Below are positions 1-5,301 of a stretch of 14,266 nt of DNA, one piece after another. The DNA is taken from NCBI GenBank assembly GCA_947178195.1, contig CAMWXM010000051.1, positions 1 to 14,266 of the forward strand, in the 5' to 3' direction. The notes under the pieces are model-generated. The model had not been told where the DNA came from. It saw only the letters and a list, made by a program, of their open reading frames with translations, and did not search any database. This stretch comes from an uncultured Ruminococcus sp. (lineage in GTDB: Bacteria; Bacillota; Clostridia; Oscillospirales; Ruminococcaceae). The position numbers were made by a program, and so were the translations under genes. Numbering within the stretch: position 1 is the stretch's first letter; every line of letters starts with the position of its first letter.

Positions 1-725
1 GGGTTAGTCAGCGAACCAACCGATGAACAAAGCAGGTCAATCAGCTGACCAAGCACATCCTCACGCTCAATCCTTTTACGCTCGACAATATCCTTGATGT
101 AAACCTCAGAAAACAGCGAGGACAGATAGTTCGCCTTTGCCGTATCGTTAGGACGAGACAATATCAGCGGCATACCGCCGTAGAAAGCATATTCCTCGAA
201 AGCGTCCTCCTTGTCGCCTCCCACCGCAGAGTAATACTCCGCAAAGCTGAGAGGATGAACCTTTATCTCGTCACTTCGCCCACGAAACTCGGTCAGAATA
301 TCCTTAGAGAGCTTTTTTGAATTACTTCCCGTTACATACACATCAAGATTCGGCAGCGATCTCAGATCATTCAAAGCGTCAAAAAACGTGATCTTTTTAC
401 CGTCAGGATTATAAGGATTTTTCACTTCATCAGACATCTGTATCTCGTCGACAAAGAGATAAAACTGCTTACTCTGTCCCTCAGTCTTGCTGCGGACATA
501 CTCCGCCAGTGCCAGAGGATCACGGTATTTTATGTCCTTAGTCAGATCAAGCTCAATTGAAATAATGTTGTCGGGCAAGATATTTTGTCCGAGCAGATAA
601 TTCTTAAACAGCACATTCAGCAGAAAAGATTTTCCACAGCGGCGAATGCCGGTTATGACCTTGACCTGTCCGTCCCACATATAGTCGATTATCTGTTGCA
701 AATATCCGTCTCTCTTTATCTCCAT
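1..725 (-). CDS. AAA_14/DUF4143 family ATPase, N-terminal part (runs off window)
   Basis: Open minus-strand frame from an ATG at 725 to the left edge, 241 codons with no stop, so the C-terminus lies outside. Seen: Walker A GIRRCGKS at residues 26-33, Walker B YLFIDEIQ at 89-96, a sensor-1-like VYVTGSNS stretch near 125-132, then FRGRSDEIKVHPLSFAEYY and a YAFYGGMPLIL block. This order is typical of the AAA_14 plus DUF4143 ATPases of Bacteria and Archaea, usually about 400-450 residues, whose role is poorly known; many lie near mobile or toxin-antitoxin loci. An AGGTGG ribosome site 5-10 bases upstream supports the start. It has its own promoter at 775-804, so it is probably a separate unit from the AlbA_2 gene upstream, which ends with a terminator. 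Confident in family, not in function. Confidence 0.88.
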   Translation of the reverse strand, partial: MEIKRDGYLQQIIDYMWDGQVKVITGIRRCGKSFLLNVLFKNYLLGQNILPDNIISIELDLTKDIKYRDPLALAEYVRSKTEGQSKQFYLFVDEIQMSDEVKNPYNPDGKKITFFDALNDLRSLPNLDVYVTGSNSKKLSKDILTEFRGRSDEIKVHPLSFAEYYSAVGGDKEDAFEEYAFYGGMPLILSRPNDTAKANYLSSLFSEVYIKDIVERKRIEREDVLGQLIDLLCSSVGSLTN

Positions 726-738
726 ATTACCACCTCAT

Positions 739-772
739 TGAAAAGTACTGCGAGTTTTAATGCTACTTTTCA
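739..772. promoter_or_regulatory. Operator-like inverted repeat over the transcription start (copy 1)
   Basis: TGAAAAGTA (739-747) and TACTTTTCA (764-772) are a perfect 9-bp inverted repeat with a 16-base centre containing TGCGAGT. It lies between the -10 box and the ribosome site of the AAA_14 gene, covering the predicted transcript start. It could be a repressor site or a leader hairpin. A diverged copy lies upstream at 825-861. Confidence 0.5.
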
Positions 773-774
773 TT

Positions 775-804
775 ATTATACCACACCCGCAGCAGAACAG
801 TCAA
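775..804 (-). promoter_or_regulatory. Promoter of the AAA_14 ATPase gene
   Basis: On the minus strand, TTGACT (799-804) and TATAAT (775-780) are separated by 18 bases. The expected start of transcription is near 768, about 43 bases before the ATG at 725. Close match to a sigma-A-type promoter. Confidence 0.75.
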
Positions 805-824
805 TATATTATAATAAATTTCAC

Positions 825-861
825 TGAAAACTTATGCGAGTATTTTACAAACTTTTCAATT
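825..861. repeat. Diverged copy of the 739-774 operator-like repeat (copy 2)
   Basis: Begins TGAAAA, contains TGCGAGT at the same distance and ends ACTTTTCA, lining up with 739-774 in the same orientation; by hand about 25 of 36 positions match. It sits upstream of the -35 box, so the two copies bracket the promoter with starts 86 bases apart. Confidence 0.45.
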
Positions 862-959
862 AAGTGGTTTCAGTTAAAATAAGAAAGGGGCCGTAAAAAA
901 CAGTCCCCACAAAATGAAATGCTCAAAAATTCAGAAAAAAATTAAATGAAAAACATGCA

Positions 960-987
960 CAGCGACTACGAAAAAACCTAGTCGCTG
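960..987 (-). terminator. Hairpin terminator of the AlbA_2/HATPase gene
   Basis: Perfect 9-bp stem CAGCGACTA/TAGTCGCTG (960-968 with 979-987) around a 10-base loop, starting four bases after the stop codon at 992. On the minus strand it is followed by a T-rich but not pure T stretch. Position makes a transcription terminator likely. Confidence 0.65.
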
Positions 988-991
988 CAAT

Positions 992-2437
992 TTATACAAA
1001 TCTATCAGCCCTTACATACATTTGTTTCTTGCTTTTGGGCTTATCGGGGATTGTAAGTCTGAGCCGCCCGTCCTCAATCATCGGATGCACATATTTTGTC
1101 ATAACATATGCTATAGTCATTCTCCCGTCAAAAAGTTTTTCGATATCGGCACGGTTTCTCGGCTGTGTGCAGAAATCAAGTATTTCCGCTTCTTCGCCGC
1201 TTGTATATATAGCCTCACTCTCACCGTTATACAGCGTGACCCTGAATATCCCACGTTCGCTTATAAATTCCGGCGCAGGCAGACCGTATTCCTTCATTGC
1301 ACTTATAACAGTAGGAATTCCGCTGTATCGGTTTTCCGTTTCTCCAAGAATCTCAAGGGCATTTGCAATAAACGGATTCCTCGTGTCTGCGGACATTTTC
1401 CCAAGCCTGTCAATAGTAGTCCGCCCGTAAAGTCCGCCCGGATTTTCGATCTCCATTCTGTCGCTGTACATTCTTATTGTAACAGGCGCAGAATCCGTAT
1501 GAATGCTGTAATCCCTGTGTACAAGTGCATTGATAATAAGCTCTCTGACGGCAATTACAGGATATTCGCTGCGGTCTGTACGTCTACCCGAATTTTTGTC
1601 AATAATAGTTTTCTGCTTCATGTTTTTGCGCACAAAAATCAATGCGTCATTCAGCATTTGCTGTATTGTTCCGTCAATTCTCTGATTATCAATAAACCGC
1701 TCGCCTACACTTCCCGTCATGCTCATCTCTGTACCGGGAACAGACACAGCCGTAATGCAAAGCTGCGGAAAAAAAGCCTGCGGATATACTGAAAAAAGCA
1801 TTAACCCTGCAATTGTCGGCTTTCCACCGACAGAAAAGCCTTGCAGCCTGCATATTTTATCCTCGTCCAGATCAGCAAGATTTGGCTTCTTGCTTTTTAT
1901 TTCAAGAACATATTTTGCAAACTCGGCAGACTTTATATCGGTCAGATCCGCACGTTCTGAAGTACGAAGTTCGTCCTGAATTTTCTTTTTAAACGCCTCA
2001 TAGCTGTAGACCTCATATTCGCTCATAAGACGATCTCCGTCACCGACACGAACATAAGAACCCTTCAATCTGCCTGCACCTTTATAAAAGCAAGGCTTTT
2101 GAAAATTGTCCAGCTCCTGTATTTCGGCGCAAACAACTACCTTGCCGTCAATACAAACCGTCGTGCACAACGGACGTATTTCAGGCTCCATCTGCAAGCT
2201 TTGCTCCATTACTTTTTTCTGTAAATCAGCAGCGTCATAAACTCCGCAAATTTCATATCCGGAGTTTTCATCAATTCCGAAAAGAATTTTACCCCCGCCA
2301 TGCTGATTTGAAAACGACGAAAACGTATCAAATAATTTTGGACAACCGTTTCTCGCCGATTTAAGCTCTATATAATTGCTTTCGCATTTTTGCCGTTTTA
2401 TATTTTCTACCAGTTCGATCAATTCATCTTCAAGCAT
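992..2437 (-). CDS. AlbA_2 (Schlafen-type) and HATPase_c_4 protein
   Basis: 481 residues from the ATG at 2437. An in-frame ATG at 2485 would add 16 residues, but it lies inside the -35 box of a near-consensus promoter, while GGAGG at 2446-2450 is well placed for 2437. Residues about 19-110 form an AlbA_2 domain: ESNYIELKSA, then SNQHGGGKILFGID. A C-terminal GHKL-like ATPase region shows RELIINALVHRDY (298-310), ENPGGLYG (331-338) and RNPFIANAL (353-361). The last 60 residues may be a winged helix. Members are annotated as transcriptional regulators or ATP-dependent DNA-binding proteins and often border defence or mobile loci; the exact role is unknown. It is transcribed alone, between its own promoter and a terminator. 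A regulator that acts on the repeats upstream of it is possible (inference). Confidence 0.9.
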   Translation of the reverse strand: MLEDELIELVENIKRQKCESNYIELKSARNGCPKLFDTFSSFSNQHGGGKILFGIDENSGYEICGVYDAADLQKKVMEQSLQMEPEIRPLCTTVCIDGKVVVCAEIQELDNFQKPCFYKGAGRLKGSYVRVGDGDRLMSEYEVYSYEAFKKKIQDELRTSERADLTDIKSAEFAKYVLEIKSKKPNLADLDEDKICRLQGFSVGGKPTIAGLMLFSVYPQAFFPQLCITAVSVPGTEMSMTGSVGERFIDNQRIDGTIQQMLNDALIFVRKNMKQKTIIDKNSGRRTDRSEYPVIAVRELIINALVHRDYSIHTDSAPVTIRMYSDRMEIENPGGLYGRTTIDRLGKMSADTRNPFIANALEILGETENRYSGIPTVISAMKEYGLPAPEFISERGIFRVTLYNGESEAIYTSGEEAEILDFCTQPRNRADIEKLFDGRMTIAYVMTKYVHPMIEDGRLRLTIPDKPKSKKQMYVRADRFV

Positions 2438-2445
2438 TTTTATCG

Positions 2446-2450
2446 CCTCC
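2446..2450 (-). promoter_or_regulatory. Ribosome binding site that fixes the AlbA_2 gene start
   Basis: GGAGG ends 8 bases before the ATG at 2437. The predicted transcript start (about 2450) coincides with it, giving a leader of only about 13 bases and excluding the upstream ATG at 2485. Confidence 0.75.
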
Positions 2451-2456
2451 GTATAT

Positions 2457-2485
2457 ATTATACGACTTTTATTAGAAAATGTCAA
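2457..2485 (-). promoter_or_regulatory. Near-consensus promoter of the AlbA_2/HATPase gene
   Basis: TTGACA at 2480-2485 and TATAAT at 2457-2462 on the minus strand with a 17-base spacer: both boxes perfect and spacing ideal. Such a strong promoter suggests control by a repressor, and the -35 box lies inside an inverted repeat. Confidence 0.85.
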
Positions 2486-2540
2486 TATCTTTTTCTAATA
2501 ATCCAATGATATTTCTAATAATTTTTGATAAAATCTAATA
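2469..2540. repeat. TCTAATA repeat array at the AlbA_2 promoter
   Basis: Three plus-strand decamers ending in TCTAATA stand at 2491-2500, 2511-2520 and 2531-2540, exactly 20 bases apart. A fourth copy in inverse orientation at 2469-2479 (TTATTAGAAAA) forms a perfect 11-bp inverted repeat with 2491-2501, and the 11-base centre holds the -35 box. Period, orientation and position suggest a cooperative regulator-binding array on one face of the DNA. AT-richness lowers certainty. Confidence 0.55.
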
Positions 2541-2646
2541 GTTTTCGCATAAAACAATGAAGATGCGACATTATTTCCTATTTATTTTATTTCTTGTCAT
2601 TTTAGTCTAAATGCTTACGCAGTTGATAATTCAGAACAGTTAATTC

Positions 2647-2678
2647 TTTCTTTTATGTGTTATAGAACATAAAAGAAA
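2647..2678. repeat. Perfect 12-bp inverted repeat at the IS66 remnant edge
   Basis: TTTCTTTTATGT (2647-2658) and ACATAAAAGAAA (2667-2678) are exact reverse complements with an 8-base loop. The right arm overlaps the first recognisable codons of the IS66 remnant. There is no T tract on either side, so a terminator is doubtful; it may be a hairpin or the end of a small element. Confidence 0.5.
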
Positions 2679-2841
2679 AAACTGGCTGTTTTCAAATACA
2701 CAGAATGGCGCACGGGCAAGTGCTCTGATCTATTCTCTTGCGGTCACTGCTTGTGCTAATGGTCTCAATGTGGAGGATTATTTTTTCAGGTTGCTGTCAT
2801 CGGATAAACCGGTCTTGCCTTGGAATGTTGATTTAAAGTGA
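2671..2841 (+). pseudogene. IS66 family transposase, C-terminal remnant
   Basis: About 56 codons with no start, ending at the TGA at 2839-2841. The translation contains RKNWLFSNTQNGARASALIY followed by SLAVTACANGLNVEDYFF and a short tail rich in Pro and Leu. This is the characteristic C-terminal end of IS66 (TnpC-type) transposases, which normally reach about 500 residues, so roughly 90% of the gene is missing. No companion tnpA or tnpB gene is visible. It is one of three unrelated transposase fragments packed within 500 bases. Confidence 0.85.
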
Positions 2842-2846
2842 TAAAT

Positions 2847-2874
2847 GCCCCTGTCGGTACAGACCGGCAGGGGC
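2847..2874 (+). terminator. GC-rich hairpin after the IS66 remnant
   Basis: GCCCCTGTCGGT (2847-2858) pairs with ACCGGCAGGGGC (2863-2874) through 12 base pairs, one of them G-T, closing an ACAG tetraloop. It starts 5 bases after the stop codon. There is no following T run, so it may instead be structure in the 3' end of the insertion sequence. Confidence 0.5.
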
Positions 2875-2885
2875 GTGGTAATTGA

Positions 2886-3104
2886 GGTGATGTTGAAGGG
2901 TTTGACGATTACCATTTTTCTAAGCTGGTTAAACGCAATGAATTACATACTTTTGCTGTTCTTCCCCAGCGTTGGATTGTGGAACGCTCCTTTGGCTAGC
3001 TTGATAAATGTTGTGGGCTTTGAAAAAACTGTGAGAGACTTCTTCAAAATTCTTTTCAGTTCTTTTCTCTTACCTTTATCCGTATTATTCTCAATAGATA
3101 CTAA
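2886..3104 (+). pseudogene. IS5-type transposase, C-terminal remnant with two stop codons
   Basis: Reading from 2886 to the TAA at 3102-3104 gives a typical IS5 transposase tail: KLVKRNELHTFAVLPQRWIV, then ERSFG, a stop, LDKCCGL, a stop, then KNCERLLQNSFQFFSLTFIR. In intact relatives the family motif reads like VLPRRWVVERTFAWL, so the TAG stands where Trp is expected and the TGA lies in the following Arg/Trp-rich segment. The start and the catalytic N-terminal and middle parts are absent. The gene is dead and cannot supply transposition. Confidence 0.8.
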
Positions 3105-3164
3105 ACATGCTCTTAGACTGTAGTTCATGCTTTTCAGTCTAAGGATTTCCTTGTAGTCCGTCAT
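3105..3164 (-). pseudogene. istA: IS21 family IstA transposase, N-terminal remnant
   Basis: An ATG at 3164 with a strong AGGAGG ribosome site (3172-3177) starts MTDYKEILRLKSMNYSLR, the typical first residues of IS21-type IstA proteins, which continue into a helix-turn-helix and a DDE catalytic core. Homology ends after about 20 codons, where the frame runs into the reverse complement of the IS5-type tail and stays open to 2943. The result is a chimeric frame of 73 residues with a good ribosome site that could still be translated, but only its head resembles a known protein. Recombination or deletion between the two elements near 3105 is the likely cause. Confidence 0.65.
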
Positions 3165-3218
3165 TTTATGACCTCCTGATACAATTCGTCATACCGTTGA
3201 TATGCTATTTTTATCATA

Positions 3219-3438
3219 TCAGTCCTTTTTATGTGTGGCTAAACCCTGTGCAAACGTGACTGTTGAGGCGGGATATACAATCATGCCCTTAAAAAAGTCC
3301 GAGCCATAAATCTCACGAAGTATATATTCAATACCGCTGACTTATGTGAGTTTGGTTGGTGGATACTTTTAAAATAGTCTACTGCAATATTTTTTCGAAA
3401 TTATACTCTTTTTGAAATTGGATTCCCCATATTTTCAT
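3219..3438 (-). pseudogene. Decayed small gene, unrecognised
   Basis: An ATG at 3438 with AAGGTG about 5-6 bases upstream opens MKIWGIQFQKEYNFEKILQ and stops at a TAG (3379-3381). In another frame, 3341-3219 encodes about 40 residues, SGIEYILREIYGSDFFKGMI then VYPASTVTFAQGLATHKKD and a TGA, with protein-like composition but no start. Joined by a frameshift they would make one protein of about 70 residues. I do not recognise the family, and treating the two pieces as one gene is inference. Confidence 0.35.
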
Positions 3439-3466
3439 AGTAACACCTTTTTATTACATCATAACT

Positions 3467-3646
3467 TTACGCAAATTCTGAAATATTAGAGTCCATTACC
3501 AATTTTGCATAATTTACCAAAATATTAAAATCATCTGGAAAAGAAATATTATCCAATTCTTATTGTTTCAGTAGTTCTTTCAATACTTTTAATTTTTCAT
3601 CTATAACAATTACAATGATTTTTGCTAATAAAACTGGATAAACGAT
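3467..3646 (-). pseudogene. Decayed small reading frame with an internal stop, unrecognised
   Basis: A minus-strand frame reads AKIIVIVIDEKLKVLKELLK Q, a TAA stop (3560-3562), then ELDNISFPDDFNILVNYAKL VMDSNISEFA and TAA at 3467-3469. The charged helical start and the sensible residue mix after the stop suggest a former small protein. No start codon or ribosome site is clear and no family is recognised. It lies directly upstream of the other decayed frame on the same strand. Confidence 0.3.
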
Positions 3647-3743
3647 TTATTAGTAAAAATCGAATTCGTTTTAGGTTTAGCATACGGCAATCAAAGCCAT
3701 TTTAACTATGTGTATATAAATAATTTCATACTCTAAATTTAAT

Positions 3744-4700
3744 TCAAAATCTAAAATTTTTCAAAATAATACTCATTATACTTCCCAGGATTAATCCGTA
3801 TGTAGGAAAAAATAAGTCGTTTGAATTCATATCTGATGCCAGTAGTATTATCCAAAAGCAAGATACTGGCAAAATAACAGGAATTAAAATAGATATAATT
3901 GTTTTATAAATTTTGCCATTTAAATTTCGATTTTTTAATTTTTCCCTATTAAACAGTGCAAACACATAACCACCTTTATTAAGAAAATATATCAGAAAAT
4001 CTGATATTCCATAACAAATAGGGGCAATTATAATTAATATTTTGTCATACAGATAATTGCCTAAAATACTGCATCCCAAAAAGCCCGCCATAGAAACTAA
4101 GATAAATGCAATACTATATATACATTCATTACAGACTTTTTTTGCGCTTTTGAGCATTTCCCCTATACCTGAAACCTCATTTTGTATTTTGTCCAACTTT
4201 TTATTGCTTTCATCAAGATCATCAACTATTATTTTCAATTTATCTAATGTGACAAAGCCTGTTGACAAAATATATAAATTACTTAAATAATGTGATTTTG
4301 ATATTTCATCTCTAAAATACATTTCAAATATATTAATAACGTCCTGAAACCCGTCTTTTGTCCAATAGTGTTCTCGATGTGATTCAACTATATTTATTAA
4401 TTCCTTTAATGTGCCAGGCTCCATTTCCGTCTGACACAATTCATCAAGCATTTTTTGTTGTGACTTAGAGGTAATACGTTGCTTTGTGCGATCTAATGCG
4501 GCTTCTACTGCATTAGAAAAATTTTTTATATTATCGTTTCTAATATCCTCATCATCGTTTTTAATATCTTCTGTTAAATTTGCTGCTAAACCTAAAGCAG
4601 CTCCTAAAGGCGCAGTCCATCCATATACACAAGAAGCCGCACTAAATAATGCTGATGATACCATGTAAATTATTCTAATTGCTCTAGGTTGTTGTAACAT
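3744..4700 (-). CDS. Unknown protein with four C-terminal membrane segments
   Basis: 318 residues from the ATG at 4700. A GTG at 4715 is in frame but is part of the GTGAGG ribosome site, so 4700 is preferred. After a mildly hydrophobic, Ala/Gly-rich N-terminus (about 12-40) comes an acidic, helical soluble region (about 45-150), then a helix rich in Asp, Glu and Lys (about 150-185) that may form a coiled coil. Four hydrophobic segments follow at roughly 194-213, 220-240, 267-288 and 299-313. No catalytic motif was found. The soluble part loosely recalls helical N-terminal regions of STAND/NACHT-type NTPases, but no NTPase follows, so this is only an impression. It stands 178 bases after vsr on the same strand, with no clear promoter or terminator between. 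It is strikingly AT-rich: 16 of 60 bases at 4201-4260 are G or C. Confidence 0.75.
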   Translation of the reverse strand: MLQQPRAIRIIYMVSSALFSAASCVYGWTAPLGAALGLAANLTEDIKNDDEDIRNDNIKNFSNAVEAALDRTKQRITSKSQQKMLDELCQTEMEPGTLKELINIVESHREHYWTKDGFQDVINIFEMYFRDEISKSHYLSNLYILSTGFVTLDKLKIIVDDLDESNKKLDKIQNEVSGIGEMLKSAKKVCNECIYSIAFILVSMAGFLGCSILGNYLYDKILIIIAPICYGISDFLIYFLNKGGYVFALFNREKLKNRNLNGKIYKTIISILIPVILPVSCFWIILLASDMNSNDLFFPTYGLILGSIMSIILKNFRF

Positions 4701-4878
4701 AATATATAACCTCACTAACTATTTAATTTATTTTATTATTTTTTAGATAATACACACTATCTTGATTATGCGAATCTTGTTAGATTAATTGGTCTTTGGT
4801 ATATTGAAATACCTTAAAAATATCTCAACATTTTAAATGTAACTAGACGATATTATACAGTTTCAAAATAAAAACAAT

Positions 4879-5301
4879 TTAATCATTCTCATGAAGAATT
4901 CCATTTAAAACAGCGTTTAATGTATCCTCAATAACATATTTTTTTAACTGACATTCCCATATAACAATAACATTCCAACCAAGTCTTTTAAGGTCATTTA
5001 TTTTTCTATTGTCTCTCTGCCGATTCGTTTCAATCTTATTCGTCCAAAATTCCGTATTAGTTTTAGGAACTACAAAATATCGGCAATTTTCGTGGCCATG
5101 CCAAAAACATCCATTCACAAAAATCACAGTCTTGTATTTTGGCAGTACAATATCAGGCGTCCCCGGTAATTTTTTATCATTTTTCCTATACCTTAAACCA
5201 TGTGAGAAAAGATATTTACGCACTATTTCTTCAGGTTTAGTGTTTTTTCCTTTAATACATGACATATTATAGCTTCTTGTTTCTTTATTATGTACGTCCA
5301 T
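4879..5301 (-). CDS. vsr: Very short patch repair (Vsr) endonuclease
   Basis: 140 residues, the usual Vsr length. It nicks 5' of the T in T:G mismatches left by deamination of 5-methylcytosine at sites of a partner methyltransferase. Seen: start VHNKETRSYNM, the TRSxNM block; PGTPDIVL with Asp50 equivalent to the E. coli catalytic Asp51; GCFWHGHENC with His68 equivalent to His69; and a likely zinc site from Cys65, His70, Cys73 and Cys117, the last within VIWECQL. All key residues are present, so it should be active. The ATG lies 14 bases inside the end of the methyltransferase gene and has a GAGGA ribosome site there, so translation is coupled. It is the last gene of the core operon. Confidence 0.95.
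   Translation of the reverse strand: MDVHNKETRSYNMSCIKGKNTKPEEIVRKYLFSHGLRYRKNDKKLPGTPDIVLPKYKTVIFVNGCFWHGHENCRYFVVPKTNTEFWTNKIETNRQRDNRKINDLKRLGWNVIVIWECQLKKYVIEDTLNAVLNGILHEND

Larger units (their letters stand above)
2486..3743. other. Gene-poor junction with mobile-element debris
   Basis: No intact gene was seen over about 1.26 kb. In order it holds the TCTAATA array (to 2540), an AT-rich stretch with nothing recognised (2541-2646), a perfect 12-bp inverted repeat (2647-2678), an IS66 transposase tail, a GC-rich hairpin, a broken IS5-type transposase tail, the head of an IS21 IstA on the other strand, two decayed minus-strand frames (3219-3646), and AT-rich sequence with nothing recognised (3647-3743). 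It separates the AlbA_2 gene from the defence operon and its membrane-protein neighbour. Confidence 0.7.

Noticed and set aside
889..907. GGGG...CCCC hairpin as a second terminator
   Set aside because: Only the four outer pairs form cleanly; the inner stem is mismatched. At best a degraded terminator.
1022..1792. Long plus-strand open frame of 256 codons
   Set aside because: It is antisense to the AlbA_2/HATPase gene, has no ribosome site and a Cys/Arg/Ser-rich composition typical of a shadow frame.
2845..3123. Plus-strand frame of 92 codons with a hydrophobic translation
   Set aside because: It is an out-of-frame reading of the IS5-type remnant; the true frame gives the transposase motif.
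4801..4860. TATAAT at 4852-4857 as a promoter for the membrane-protein gene
   Set aside because: No -35 box at an acceptable distance; the nearest TTGTTT would leave only a 14-base spacer.
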